Source: Alphaproteobacteria bacterium UBA1908 (lineage in GTDB: Bacteria; Pseudomonadota; Alphaproteobacteria; Caedimonadales; UBA1908). From it: a DNA stretch of 64,000 nucleotides. Below the pieces are notes generated by a model, which ran no database searches, was not told where the DNA came from, and saw only the letters and a program-made list of their open reading frames with translations. The stretch spans positions 11,234-75,233 of the forward strand of contig DDGG01000033.1 in the NCBI GenBank assembly GCA_002337525.1. The letters run 5' to 3'. How positions within the stretch are numbered: the first letter of the stretch is position 1; each line of letters opens with the position of its first letter. The translations under genes and the position numbers were made by a program. Below are positions 9,301 to 19,272 of this stretch, in pieces.

Positions 9301-10947
9301 TTATCTAATGTTAATGGAAGGTAAACCTAAAAAAAGAGCGCCTTTGTGATCATCACGAATATTAAGGATAGGTTCTATAGAATAGGATGACATATCAAGA
9401 CCTGATCCATCTGTCGTCGTATATAAAACATCCTTTTCTTTAAAACTGTACTGGCACACCACATTCTTAACAATGCGAGAAGTAAGGTCCGGCAGCGACA
9501 AACTAATATCAACTGGATTGGTGTCATCGCTAATTTCTTTTATGAATGATTCCTCTATTGCACGCAAAGACATCAAGAGCCCTAAACCTGTCACATTTAA
9601 AGCTGAAACACCTCGTAATTCGACGTTGCCCCTGACACCAATATAGTCAGGAAAAAAAGCTAAATATTGGAATTTTTTGGTCACATTTTCGCTACTTTTA
9701 ATAGCTGGAATAAATTCATAAGTTGATTTACCGGGCTTAAGAACAAGGGCATGACGATTTGAAATATCAGGAAAAATGAAATTGCTCATGCTTACCATAT
9801 TAGTCGGATCAATCCAGTAGGTAGCCCCAGACTTATCAACGACCTTAAGCATAGCATGGTTAAAAGCAGATAGGCTTGGTAGCCTCTCACCCCTTTCCAG
9901 GTAAGGGAGCCCTCTCCACACCAAAGCAACATTGACGTCATATCCCATGGCACGGAGAATACGCCCCACAACGACAGAGTAGTCCTTACAGTCTCCAAAT
10001 CCACTACGTAGAATTTCAACAAGGGATCTTGGCTGAAAACGGCCCTCGTTGCTTCTCCAGTCTCCCATATAACGTATGAGAGAACTAACCATCGACGTCA
10101 CGGCATTAATCTGATCGGTCGTTTTTTTCGCTTTCTCAGCTTCTTTTTTAATAGAGTCAAGTGAAGGCATCAGGGGGACTTTTAAACTTTTCTCATACCC
10201 ATTAACAAGTAGATTCCCCAAACTTTCAAAACTATTTAAAGAAGAAACTTCCATAAAAGTTTGATCAGAAGGCATAATGATACTGTTTGTTGCTTCATTT
10301 GTCAGAGAAGTTACCAGCGGCTTTGTATTTGAAGCTTTTATAATATATAGGTCTCCCCTTTTTTCCTGATGAACTTCGAGGGCTTTATGCGGATCATTTT
10401 TCTTGATAAAAAGAGGAATTTTTGAATGTAAAACTATAGTCGCTTTTTGAAGATACACTCCCGATCCAAAATAAAAATCAAAGGCGAAATGTTCATTTAA
10501 CGCAGGGTTATGATTAATCACTTTAGTCTTAAGATAAATTTTTGCACCAATTTCGACTTTTGGAAAAGAAATTGTAACTTGTTGAATGGTATCAAATCCA
10601 TTAACGTTTCCAGAGATGGGCTTACTGACAATCTTGTCTTTATCAACCTTGTATTCCTTGCCTTCTACAATTGTTTTTGCTTCTATCACCTTATGCTTTT
10701 CTGTTGAACTATTGTAAATAATATTAAATGTACCTATGTCACTTCTTCCCTTTTCATTTAGAATAATATAACTTTCTTCTATTGTTTCTTCTGTCTTGCC
10801 ATTTTCATCAATGATAATATTTCTATCATACAAGCAGCATTCATAAGGTGAATCTTCTTTCACAGACCAACGAGCTTCTACTTTTGAACATAAAAGCACT
10901 TGAAATAGTAATAAAAAATGAAAAATTTTTTTACTGAAGAAAGTCAT
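9301..10947 (-). CDS. DUF3857 and transglutaminase-like domain protein, truncated by in-frame stop
   Basis: Exported protein of unknown substrate. Of 548 residues, 1-25 are a signal peptide (ending KVEA), about 40-210 match the DUF3857 beta domain, and about 280-385 form a transglutaminase/protease core with a complete triad: Cys320 in FGDCKD, His364 in FNHAML and Asp380 in WIDPTN. The core therefore looks catalytically competent. The frame ends at TAA 9301-9303, but 80 further codons in the same frame look like the missing C-terminal domain, so the gene is split or decaying. It lies between lpdA and cmk on the same strand without obvious functional connection. Confidence 0.85.
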   Translation of the reverse strand: MTFFSKKIFHFLLLFQVLLCSKVEARWSVKEDSPYECCLYDRNIIIDENGKTEETIEESYIILNEKGRSDIGTFNIIYNSSTEKHKVIEAKTIVEGKEYKVDKDKIVSKPISGNVNGFDTIQQVTISFPKVEIGAKIYLKTKVINHNPALNEHFAFDFYFGSGVYLQKATIVLHSKIPLFIKKNDPHKALEVHQEKRGDLYIIKASNTKPLVTSLTNEATNSIIMPSDQTFMEVSSLNSFESLGNLLVNGYEKSLKVPLMPSLDSIKKEAEKAKKTTDQINAVTSMVSSLIRYMGDWRSNEGRFQPRSLVEILRSGFGDCKDYSVVVGRILRAMGYDVNVALVWRGLPYLERGERLPSLSAFNHAMLKVVDKSGATYWIDPTNMVSMSNFIFPDISNRHALVLKPGKSTYEFIPAIKSSENVTKKFQYLAFFPDYIGVRGNVELRGVSALNVTGLGLLMSLRAIEESFIKEISDDTNPVDISLSLPDLTSRIVKNVVCQYSFKEKDVLYTTTDGSGLDMSSYSIEPILNIRDDHKGALFLGLPSINIR

Positions 10948-11071
10948 TTAAAAGAGCCTTTTTTGAGATTAAGTATCAAAACATCAAAAACATTTACATA
11001 GAAACACTTTTGATTTTAGTCTGGATTTTTACAAGCTTTTCTGAAAAAACCGACCCAAAAATATTTCAAGT

Positions 11072-12490
11072 TTATACATGGATCGTTCGCTTTAATACAG
11101 AGAGAGCGGCTTCTTTCATACTTTCATTCACCGTGGGATGAGCATGGCTGGTACGCGCGATATCTTCAGAGGAAGCCCGATATTCCAAAGCAAGCGCTGC
11201 TTCTGCAATCATTGTTCCTGCTTCTGCATGAAGGATATGTACACCATAAATTTCATCTGTCTTTTTATCTGCAAGAATTTTGACAAATCCTTCCATATCA
11301 CCATTTGCACGCGCTCTGCCATTCGCTGTAAAAGGAAATTTCCCGACATTAAAGTCAGCACCTTCCGATGTCAGTTGTTCCTGAGTTTTTCCAACAGACG
11401 CAACTTCTGGATGCGTATAAATAACCGCCGGAATGGCTTGATAATTGATATGTGGTTTTTGGCCAACCATCCCTTCAACAGCCGCAACACCTTCTTCTTC
11501 GGCTTTATGGGCCAGCATGGCCCCTCCAATGACATCTCCAATAGCATAAACACCCTGAACAGCAGTCTCGAAAGAGTCATTGACTTCCAGAAAGCCTTTA
11601 TCTGTTAAAGAAAGGCCTATTTTATCAAGCCCTAAAGTATCCGTATAAGGCTTGCGTCCAGCACAGGATAAGAGCACATCACAAGCAACTTTTTGAACCT
11701 TCCCGCCTTCGGCTGGCTCTAAATGTACTTCCAAAGATCCTTTTTTTTGTTTTTTTACAGAAGTCACTTTTGTCGAAAGCTGAAATTCAATTCCCTGCGT
11801 TTTCAAAGACTTATACAAGGATGTTGCCACCTCACGATCTAAAGCCGGAACAATTGAATCAAAGTATTCTACAACTGTGACCTTTGACCCCAAACGTCGC
11901 CATACCGAGCCCATTTCAAGACCGATATATCCCCCGCCAACAACAATCAAATGATCAGGGACTTTGTCAAGCATAAGGGCACCAGTTGATGACACAACTT
12001 GTTTCTCATCAATTTCAATTCCAGGTAGATCAGTTGGTACTGACCCTGTTGCAATTAAAATCTTGGAAGCTTCTATTTGATCTGTGGCACCATCAGATTT
12101 TGTAATTTTTAAAGAAGTCGCTGATTCAAAGGAAGCCAGACCTTCCACAAAAGTAATTTTATTTTTTTTAAAAAGAAAGCTAATCCCTTTTGTCAGGTCT
12201 TCAACTACTTTATTTTTCCGCTCAATCATTTTTTTAAGATTAAGTTTGGGCTTTCCCACATCAACTCCGTGGTCGGATAAATGCGTGAGAGCTTCCTCGT
12301 ACTTAAAAGAAGACTGAAGTAAAGCCTTTGAAGGAATACATCCCTCATTCAAACACGTCCCGCCAAGTTCAGGGCGTTTGTCAACACAGGCTACCGATAA
12401 ACCTAACTGGGCAGCACGTATCGCTGCTACATATCCCCCGGGACCCGCTCCGATAACAATTAAATCAAACGATTTATTCTTTTTGGTCAT
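11072..12490 (-). CDS. lpdA: Dihydrolipoyl dehydrogenase (E3)
   Basis: FAD flavoprotein that reoxidises dihydrolipoyl groups of the 2-oxoglutarate dehydrogenase complex with NAD. In 472 residues the FAD-binding GAGPGGYVAA (14-23), the redox disulfide in GGTCLNEGCIPS (Cys46 and Cys51), the NAD-binding GGGYIGLEMG near 180 and the C-terminal His in HAHPTVNE are all visible. It is the third gene of sucA-sucB-lpdA, 55 bases after sucB. E3 may also serve a pyruvate dehydrogenase encoded elsewhere. No pronounced terminator was seen after it. Confidence 0.96.
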   Translation of the reverse strand: MTKKNKSFDLIVIGAGPGGYVAAIRAAQLGLSVACVDKRPELGGTCLNEGCIPSKALLQSSFKYEEALTHLSDHGVDVGKPKLNLKKMIERKNKVVEDLTKGISFLFKKNKITFVEGLASFESATSLKITKSDGATDQIEASKILIATGSVPTDLPGIEIDEKQVVSSTGALMLDKVPDHLIVVGGGYIGLEMGSVWRRLGSKVTVVEYFDSIVPALDREVATSLYKSLKTQGIEFQLSTKVTSVKKQKKGSLEVHLEPAEGGKVQKVACDVLLSCAGRKPYTDTLGLDKIGLSLTDKGFLEVNDSFETAVQGVYAIGDVIGGAMLAHKAEEEGVAAVEGMVGQKPHINYQAIPAVIYTHPEVASVGKTQEQLTSEGADFNVGKFPFTANGRARANGDMEGFVKILADKKTDEIYGVHILHAEAGTMIAEAALALEYRASSEDIARTSHAHPTVNESMKEAALSVLKRTIHV

Positions 12491-12545
12491 TATGATACCT
12501 TTTCAGTTCTTAAACTTCTGGATGTATTTGTAAAAGAAAATGCCT

Positions 12546-13799
12546 TTAAATATCTAAAAGAATTCTTTCCGGATCCTCAATACATTCTTTTACACGTACA
12601 AGAAATGTCACAGCCTCCCGCCCGTCAATAATCCGGTGATCATAAGTCAAGGCAATATACATCATGGGGCGTACTTCAACCTTGCCATCAATGGCCATAG
12701 GGCGCTGTTGTATTTTATGCATTCCCAAAATGCCGGATTGAGGTGGATTCAGGATTGGTGTTGACATAAGAGACCCAAAAACACCTCCATTTGTAATGGT
12801 AAAGGTCCCTCCTGTCAGATCCTGCATGGAAAGTTTACCTTCTTTTGCCCGCATTCCAAGGTCAGAAATAGTTTTTTCAATACCTGAAAAGCTGAGCTGA
12901 TCGGCACTTCTTAGCACTGGTACAACTAAACCATTAGGTGATGAAACAGCAATCCCTATATCGTAATGATTTTTGTAAACAATATCATCGCCATTAATTT
13001 CTGCATTAACTGCCGGAATTTCTTTTAATGCTACGATACAGGCTTTTGTGAAAAAAGACATAAAGCCCAAGCGCGCGCCATGCTTTTTCTCAAAAGAATC
13101 TTTATAACGTGCCCGGGCTGCCAAAAGGTTTGTCATATCAACTTCGTTAAAAGTGGTTAGCATTGCGGCTGTATTCTGGGCTTCTTTCAAACGCTCTGCA
13201 ATACGCTGGCGCAAGCGTGACATTCGAACACGTTCTTCAGGCTTGGACTGACCTGAGACGGGAACATCAAATTGAATTTTTGGCGCTGGGGAAGAATTCT
13301 CAAAAGCCAAAACATCTCCCTTTAACAAACGGCCATCCTTACCAGAACCCTGAACATCAAAAGGGTTAATCCCTTTTTCTGCAACCAGTTTTGACACAGC
13401 AGGAGATAATTTATCAGAAGCCCCGTGAGAGCCCGTAGAAGCTGTATGAGAAGACATAACCGGGGGCGATGATCGCGCTGTTGACGGTTCTGCTTCTTTT
13501 GCTTTATTGGTCGAGGACGCTTTTGAATCTTTTTTAGAAATCGACGAGGGAGAGGCAGAATCCCCTTCTTCTATGGCACCCAATAAATCGCCAATTCCAA
13601 CTGTTTTGCCTTCCCCTACAGAAATTTTTGTCAGAACACCTGCTGCGGGCGCGTTAACTTCCAGGGTTACTTTATCTGTTTCCAGCTCAACTAACGCCTC
13701 GTCCTGAGTAACAGCATCCCCTTCTGATTTCATCCAACGCGCAATCGTCGCTTCTGTCACGGACTCTCCAAGTGGAGGAACAATAATATCTTGTGCCAT
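12546..13799 (-). CDS. sucB: Dihydrolipoamide succinyltransferase (E2o)
   Basis: Core of the 2-oxoglutarate dehydrogenase complex; moves the succinyl group from lipoate to CoA. Of 417 residues, the single lipoyl domain carries the lipoylation Lys43 in [11 protein letters not shown], then a long Ser/Lys/Ala linker (about 80-130), the peripheral-subunit binding domain ([14 protein letters not shown] ... GRLLKGDV) and the catalytic domain ending with the HxxxDG signature [11 protein letters not shown]. The family's [12 protein letters not shown] is present, supporting the E2o assignment. It begins 3 bases after the sucA stop. Confidence 0.97.
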   Translation of the reverse strand: MAQDIIVPPLGESVTEATIARWMKSEGDAVTQDEALVELETDKVTLEVNAPAAGVLTKISVGEGKTVGIGDLLGAIEEGDSASPSSISKKDSKASSTNKAKEAEPSTARSSPPVMSSHTASTGSHGASDKLSPAVSKLVAEKGINPFDVQGSGKDGRLLKGDVLAFENSSPAPKIQFDVPVSGQSKPEERVRMSRLRQRIAERLKEAQNTAAMLTTFNEVDMTNLLAARARYKDSFEKKHGARLGFMSFFTKACIVALKEIPAVNAEINGDDIVYKNHYDIGIAVSSPNGLVVPVLRSADQLSFSGIEKTISDLGMRAKEGKLSMQDLTGGTFTITNGGVFGSLMSTPILNPPQSGILGMHKIQQRPMAIDGKVEVRPMMYIALTYDHRIIDGREAVTFLVRVKECIEDPERILLDI

Positions 13800-13802
13800 C
13801 AG

Positions 13803-16694
13803 TTACTTTTTTCCTTTATTGTTTATGCCAAGTGCATTGTTAACAAGATCATCCTGTTGTTTTAGGTGATGCGATAAAAGTCCAGTTGCCGTAGAGGCTG
13901 AAGCCTGACGCCCCACATAAAGAGGTCGATTGTGCTTGTGTTTCAGACTTATAAGAACATTTTCTAAACGGCGATCGACAAATGTCCAGGCCCCCATATT
14001 TTCTGGTTCTTCCTGGCACCATATAAATTGCGCCGCCGAATAGCGTGCAAATTCTTTCTTAAGTTGGTCTTCGGGAAAAGGATATAATTGCTCTAACCTG
14101 ATAATAGCAACATCTTTCAAGCCCGATTCGTCCCGCTTCGAAACAAGATCATAATACACTTTACCCGAGCAAATGATAACACGTTTGACTTTCCTATCAG
14201 GGACAAGATTCTTGTTAACCTCAGGCAGAACTTCCTGAAAAGTTGTTCCCTTTGACATATCGTCTAAAGTAGATACAGCCCGTTTATCACGCAATAAAGA
14301 TTTTGGTGTCATAATAATCAAGGGCTTGCGCGTTTTGCGAACAAGCTGACGGCGCAATATATGGAAATAGTTTGCCGGCGTTGTACAATTTGCAACCTGA
14401 ATATTATCTTCAGCACACGCTTGAAGATATCGTTCCATCCTGGCAGAAGAGTGTTCTGGTCCCTGCCCCTCATATCCATGAGGCAGTAACATCACAATAC
14501 CGGACATACGAAGCCATTTTGTTTCTCCTGCTGCAATGAACTGATCAAAAATAACCTGGGCACCATTAGCGAAATCACCAAATTGGGCTTCCCACATAAC
14601 AAGGGCATTTGGGTCCGCAAGAGTATACCCAAGTTCAAACCCCAAAACAGAGGCTTCAGCCAGAGGGCTATCAACCACCTCAAGTTCGGCCTGTTCATCC
14701 TGAATTGAGTTCATCGGTACATAAGGAGCTGCTGTTTCCTGGTCTACAAGAACAGCATGACGTTGAGAAAAAGTCCCCCGACCAGAGTCCTGACCACTTA
14801 AACGGACAGGAAAACCTTCAAGCAAAAGACTTGCAAAGGCAAGAGCTTCACCCGTTGCCCAGTCAAACCCTTTACCCGATTCGAACATTTCCTTTTTTTG
14901 GTCCATTAAACGCACCAGCTTGCGATGCAGATTGAACCCCCTGGGAGTTGCCGTCAGCCCTTTGCCAATTTTTAATAAAGTCTCTTTTGGTACACCTGTT
15001 TTAACTAACCCGGGTTTACTAAATGACGTTTCAATACCAGACCATGCCCCTTCCAGCCAATCTGTTTGATCATTCTTGAAATCTTTGGCTAATTCAAATT
15101 CTTTTGCCAGGGATGACTGAACCTGTCGATGGAAAGTATCCGCTTCTTCCTGAGTGATATCCCCTTTTTCAACAAGATTTTTGGCATATAGGCTCCGGGT
15201 GGTTTCTTTGGACCTAATAGCTTTATACATCAAGGGTTGAGTAAAAGAGGGTTCATCCATTTCATTATGTCCGTGACGGCGATAACAAAAAAGATCAATC
15301 ACAACATCTTTTTGAAAAGTTTGCTTAAACTCAAGGGCTACCTGGGCCGCCCAAACAACAGCTTCAGGGTCATCTCCATTGACATGAAAAACAGGAGCCT
15401 GAATCATTTTTGATATATCAGAACTATAGGGTGAAGACCTGGAAAAATTAGGAAGGGTTGTAAAGCCAATCTGGTTATTAACAATAAGGTGAATGGTGCC
15501 CCCCGTACGATATCCCCCAAGATCTGATAATAATAGTGTTTCTGCAACGAGCCCTTGACCTGAAAAAGCAGCGTCTCCGTGTAAAAGAATTCCCATAACC
15601 TGGCGGCGTTCATGATCCTTTAAGCGGGATTGTTTGGCGCGCACTTTACCGACGACGACAGGGTTGACAGCTTCCAGATGAGAGGGGTTTGCCGTTAATG
15701 AAAGATGGATTTCCCTGTCACCAAAAGTACGATCGGCAGAGGCTCCTAGATGGTATTTAACATCACCCGAACCCTGCATGTCTTCTGGACCCGGGGCCTT
15801 TCCCTGAAATTCAGAAAAAACGGCGCGTGGTAATTTCCCAAGAATATTCACCAGAACATTTAAGCGTCCTCGATGTGCCATACCCAAAACAACATCCTTG
15901 ATGCCATGGCGACCTGCATGTGACAATAAAAAATCGAGAGCCGGAATCGTACTCTCTCCTCCTTCAAGGCCAAAACGTTTTGCTCCCGGATATTTTTTGG
16001 CAAGAAATTGCTCGAACCCTTCAGCACGGTCAAGAGACTGCAAAACCTCTTTTTTTCCTTCAAGAGACAACTCCTCATGACGAGATTCAGCCTTTTTTTG
16101 AAGCCATAACTTTGCATCAGGATCCTGAATATGCATAAACTCTATACCGATAGTATCGGCATAAGTCCTTTTCAAAACTTCCAAAATCTCTGTCAGCGTT
16201 GGACAAGAAAGCCCCAAAGACCCATCAATAAAAATAGGGCGATTATAATCTTCGGGTCCAAATCCATAAGTTGCCGGGTCTAGCTCCGGGTGATTTCTGG
16301 TATTTTCGAGATGCAGGGGGTCCAAATGAGCTGCAAGATGACCTCTTACTCGATATGCTCGAATCAGACGAATTGCACGAATTGTATCCAGTATCTGGCT
16401 GTGATCAAGTGCTGATATCGCTGATGCCGGAATTGCAGGACCTGCCGCACCCATAAATGGCACCTTTGAAGGGCTGGTCACTGATGATCTCTCACGTGGG
16501 GCCCAGGAAGCTCCCAAAAGGTCACGTAAAACGTGCCTGTCTTCATCTCCCAAAGAAGCAAAAAACTGTGCCCAGTCTGGATCAACAGAAGTGGGGTTTT
16601 CCAGGTACGCTGCGTATAGAGATTCAATAAACGGACCATTAAATCCGGCCAAAAATGTAGGGGAATTTTGAGGTTGCGACACGTTTTCTCTCAA
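13803..16694 (-). CDS. sucA: 2-oxoglutarate dehydrogenase E1 component
   Basis: Thiamin-diphosphate enzyme that decarboxylates 2-oxoglutarate and succinylates the E2 lipoate. At 963 residues it has the normal length; the N-terminal FLAGFNGPFIESLYAAYLENP binds E2, GMAHRGRLNVLVN is the TPP-domain hallmark, GDDPEAVVWAAQ and RRHGHNEMDEP form the metal and diphosphate site, and LPHGYEGQGPEHSS lies in the pyrimidine domain. It heads the operon sucA-sucB-lpdA. The upstream gap is AT-rich and contains the terminator of the preceding small gene, so the operon promoter must lie between about 16,695 and 16,810. Confidence 0.98.
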   Translation of the reverse strand: MRENVSQPQNSPTFLAGFNGPFIESLYAAYLENPTSVDPDWAQFFASLGDEDRHVLRDLLGASWAPRERSSVTSPSKVPFMGAAGPAIPASAISALDHSQILDTIRAIRLIRAYRVRGHLAAHLDPLHLENTRNHPELDPATYGFGPEDYNRPIFIDGSLGLSCPTLTEILEVLKRTYADTIGIEFMHIQDPDAKLWLQKKAESRHEELSLEGKKEVLQSLDRAEGFEQFLAKKYPGAKRFGLEGGESTIPALDFLLSHAGRHGIKDVVLGMAHRGRLNVLVNILGKLPRAVFSEFQGKAPGPEDMQGSGDVKYHLGASADRTFGDREIHLSLTANPSHLEAVNPVVVGKVRAKQSRLKDHERRQVMGILLHGDAAFSGQGLVAETLLLSDLGGYRTGGTIHLIVNNQIGFTTLPNFSRSSPYSSDISKMIQAPVFHVNGDDPEAVVWAAQVALEFKQTFQKDVVIDLFCYRRHGHNEMDEPSFTQPLMYKAIRSKETTRSLYAKNLVEKGDITQEEADTFHRQVQSSLAKEFELAKDFKNDQTDWLEGAWSGIETSFSKPGLVKTGVPKETLLKIGKGLTATPRGFNLHRKLVRLMDQKKEMFESGKGFDWATGEALAFASLLLEGFPVRLSGQDSGRGTFSQRHAVLVDQETAAPYVPMNSIQDEQAELEVVDSPLAEASVLGFELGYTLADPNALVMWEAQFGDFANGAQVIFDQFIAAGETKWLRMSGIVMLLPHGYEGQGPEHSSARMERYLQACAEDNIQVANCTTPANYFHILRRQLVRKTRKPLIIMTPKSLLRDKRAVSTLDDMSKGTTFQEVLPEVNKNLVPDRKVKRVIICSGKVYYDLVSKRDESGLKDVAIIRLEQLYPFPEDQLKKEFARYSAAQFIWCQEEPENMGAWTFVDRRLENVLISLKHKHNRPLYVGRQASASTATGLLSHHLKQQDDLVNNALGINNKGKK

Positions 16695-16813
16695 AGTTAG
16701 ATTTAATTAATATTAAACTTTATTCATTAAACCTTACCAAACTATTGAGACAAGTGCAAAACTCTCGGACCATATCTCAAAAAAATATTACCCTCTTTTG
16801 AAAATAGACTTAT

Positions 16814-16846
16814 AAAAAAAGGCCCCTTCGATAACAGGGGCTCTCA
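16814..16846 (-). terminator. Rho-independent terminator before sucA
   Basis: On the minus strand GAGCCCC and GGGGCC(T) pair around a 10-base loop and are followed by seven T. It is downstream of the 87-residue gene at 16,992-17,255 and upstream of sucA, so it separates the two transcripts. Confidence 0.85.
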
Positions 16847-16991
16847 GCATTTAAAAAAATATTCTACTTTTATAATACCAGCGATTACAACTTCATCAAA
16901 ATTTATAAAAATCTTTTAGTTTCTAGTAAGTTAAGAGAATCATCTATTTTAAAAGAGTTTCAGAAATTATTCAGTAAATTCTTCCCACTTT

Positions 16992-17255
16992 TTAAAGGGT
17001 CAACAAATTCTGAAGTTCTTCTGTTGAATAATCTGATAGTTTCTTTTTATCCTGAAAGTTCTTTTTCTGACAAAACAAGCCAAGATGTTTCCCCCAAAGC
17101 TCTAGTGCCTTTAGGGCAACTGAGTAATTTTCCGCTTGAAGACTGGACAAAACAACCTCTTTTAAAAGGATCATTACATCATCAGATTCAAGTTGGCGGG
17201 GATTAAACTTTTGATTTGTAGAGGATTTCGATGCCCTTTTTTTAGTTAATGCCAT
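16992..17255 (-). CDS. Small protein with terminase-small-subunit-like C-terminal motif, unknown function
   Basis: The ATG at 17,255 (MALTKKRASKSS) follows a textbook SD, GGGAGGT with 8 nt spacing, so the 87-residue form is chosen over a longer one. The N-terminus is basic and Ser-rich; residues about 30-60 read LLKEVVLSSLQAENYSVALKALELWGKHLGLF. The KALELWGKHLGLF pattern resembles the ALELLGKHLGMF helix of some phage terminase small subunits and Nu1-like proteins, but no phage genes surround it. It is flanked by lolD upstream and its own terminator downstream, and is probably the last gene of the proS-lolC-lolD transcript or an independent unit. Function is not claimed. Confidence 0.65.
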   Translation of the reverse strand: MALTKKRASKSSTNQKFNPRQLESDDVMILLKEVVLSSLQAENYSVALKALELWGKHLGLFCQKKNFQDKKKLSDYSTEELQNLLTL

Positions 17256-17335
17256 ATTTGATACCTCCCCACTTCTGGAAAGTGGAGAATTGCCCATTTA
17301 AAATCAAAATGAACCTGCAAAAAGCAGAAAAGGAT

Positions 17336-18034
17336 CTAGGGGCTAGAGTAAAGCGCCCCTTGTCTTAGGTATAAGATACGGTCCATTTTATGAGCAAGAC
17401 CCATACTATGCGTTGCAATAAGGCATGCCATTTTATGTTCTTTGGCCAGTGATAAAAATTCATCAAAAACAGTCGCCGCTGTTTTTTCATCAAGATTACC
17501 TGTGGGTTCGTCAGCTAAAAGCACAGAAGGATTATTGGCAAGAGCCCTTAAAATGGCAACTCGCTGTTGTTCTCCCCCTGACAGTTGAGAGGGGCGATGA
17601 TCTGCTCGGTCCTGTAAGTTCAGTTTCCCTAAAAACGAAAAAGCTTTTTTCTGTGCTTCAGAGCTGCTCATGCCCATGATCTGCAATGGTAACATAACAT
17701 TTTCCAAAGCAGTAAATTGCGGTAACAAATGGTGAAACTGATAAACAAAGCCAATTTTACGACGCCGCAAATCAGAACGTTTGTCATCAGACAAAGAGAG
17801 TGTCGATTGTCCATCAATTAATATCTGGCCAGACGATGGAGTATCCAAAAGCCCTAAAAGCTGTAGCAATGTTGATTTACCTGACCCACTCGCCCCCACT
17901 AACGCAACTATCTCTCCTGGCACTAAAGTGACAGAAGCATTTTTTAAGACTTCCAGGGTTTTAGGCCCCTGAATAAAAGTTTTTGTCAGATTCCGGACAG
18001 ATAAAAGGGATGTTATTTCATCATTTTTATTCAT
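17336..18034 (-). CDS. lolD: Lipoprotein-releasing ABC transporter ATPase LolD
   Basis: ATPase that drives release of lipoproteins from the inner membrane to LolA. From the ATG at 18,034 (MNKNDEITSLL) the product is 232 residues; the longer frame upstream lies inside lolC and is not credible. Walker A GASGSGKST (47-55), the signature LSGGEQQRV, Walker B VLLADEPTGNLD and a switch His in IATHS are intact. It overlaps the lolC stop by 8 bases, indicating translational coupling, and belongs to the proS-lolC-lolD operon common in alphaproteobacteria, where dnaE often follows; here dnaE is some 40 kb away. Confidence 0.95.
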   Translation of the reverse strand: MNKNDEITSLLSVRNLTKTFIQGPKTLEVLKNASVTLVPGEIVALVGASGSGKSTLLQLLGLLDTPSSGQILIDGQSTLSLSDDKRSDLRRRKIGFVYQFHHLLPQFTALENVMLPLQIMGMSSSEAQKKAFSFLGKLNLQDRADHRPSQLSGGEQQRVAILRALANNPSVLLADEPTGNLDEKTAATVFDEFLSLAKEHKMACLIATHSMGLAHKMDRILYLRQGALYSSP

Positions 18035-19271
18035 AACGCAGTGCCTCAACAGGGTCCAGTTTTGCCGCTCGTCTGGCAGGTAACAAAGTTGCAATAAATA
18101 CAAGAACCAGTGCCGTTCCAATAATAGAGGAAACTTCTGCTACATCAACTTTTGCAGGTAACTGAGACAGAAAATAAATTTCAGGATTAAAAAGATTAGA
18201 TCCAGTTAAAGACTCAATACCCCGTCGAACTGTTTCAATATTAAGGGCAAAAAGCAGCCCCAAAGTTGTTCCTAACGCAATACCTCCGACACCAATCAAC
18301 GTCCCCGCCATAAAAAAGATGCGTAAAATACTACCTCGTGTAGCCCCCATAGTTCGCATAACAGCAATATCCTGACTTTTTTCTTTCACCAGCATAATGA
18401 GGCTGGATATGATATTAAAAGCGGCGACCAGAATGATTAAAGTTAATATAATAAACATCACATTACGTTCAACAACCAATGCGGTTGCGAATTTTGCGTT
18501 TGCCTGACGCCAGTCAAGAATACGTACATTTTGAAGATAACGATGGAGTGTATCCGTAACTTTATAAACTTCATCCGGTTTTTCGACAAAAATCTCGAGA
18601 CCTGTGACAGCTTCTGGAAGCCTGAAAAACTGCTGTGCTGATGCCAATGGAATAAAAACAACAGATGAATCATATTGACTCATTCCAACCTTGAAAATAG
18701 CAGCTATTGTAAAACGACGCATCCGGGGCACCGTCCCAAAAGCTGTTGAATTTCCATCAGGTGCTACAATTGTTATTTTATCTCCAGGCAAAACCCCAAG
18801 GGCTTCTGCCATACGAACTCCAATCACAATCGCATTTTTTTCTTTGAACGAGTCCAGGGATCCATATTGAAGTCGACTCGCAACGATCTCTTTTTGCGTC
18901 AAATCTTCTAAACGAATACCATGGACCATGGCACCAAGAGCCTGTCCGCGATGCGTCACCATTGCCTGACGTTCAATAAGGGGAGTTGCCTTTTTTATGC
19001 CTGGCAAAGAACGAACTTGCTTTACGCCTGCCTCATACCCCTTAAACCCTTCCTGAGTTGCTGCAGCAACGGCAATATGGCCATTAAATCCAAGAATATT
19101 ATCGATGAGCTTCTCACGAAAGCCACTCATAACTGACATTACAATAATGAGTGCAGCCACACCAATAGTAATGCCTAAAAAGGAAAACCCCGCAATCAGG
19201 GAAATAAAACCTTCTTTCCGACTGGGTTTTAAATAACGAAGGGCAACCTGCCACTCAAAACGTTTAATCAT
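18027..19271 (-). CDS. lolC: Lipoprotein-releasing system transmembrane protein (LolC/LolE)
   Basis: Inner-membrane permease of the LolCDE complex. In 414 residues a first TM segment (about 25-50, FLGITIGVAALIIVMSVMSGF) precedes a large periplasmic MacB-like domain (about 50-260), then three TM helices of the FtsX permease domain (about 265-290, 315-345, 375-400) ending in LPARRAAKLDPVEALRYE, the usual LolC/E tail. Only one LolC/E gene is present, as in other alphaproteobacteria where it probably works as a homodimer. It starts 1 base after the proS stop and overlaps lolD. Confidence 0.95.
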   Translation of the reverse strand: MIKRFEWQVALRYLKPSRKEGFISLIAGFSFLGITIGVAALIIVMSVMSGFREKLIDNILGFNGHIAVAAATQEGFKGYEAGVKQVRSLPGIKKATPLIERQAMVTHRGQALGAMVHGIRLEDLTQKEIVASRLQYGSLDSFKEKNAIVIGVRMAEALGVLPGDKITIVAPDGNSTAFGTVPRMRRFTIAAIFKVGMSQYDSSVVFIPLASAQQFFRLPEAVTGLEIFVEKPDEVYKVTDTLHRYLQNVRILDWRQANAKFATALVVERNVMFIILTLIILVAAFNIISSLIMLVKEKSQDIAVMRTMGATRGSILRIFFMAGTLIGVGGIALGTTLGLLFALNIETVRRGIESLTGSNLFNPEIYFLSQLPAKVDVAEVSSIIGTALVLVFIATLLPARRAAKLDPVEALRYE

Positions 19272-19272
19272 C

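Noticed and set aside
9301..9303. Reassigned or suppressed TAA codon in this organism
   Set aside because: TAA ends many intact genes here (sucC, rocD, hfq and others), so a code change is unlikely; local mutation is the simpler reading.
18035..18121. Longer start for lolD
   Set aside because: The extra 29 residues lie within lolC in another frame and do not resemble LolD; the ATG at 18,034 gives the normal length.
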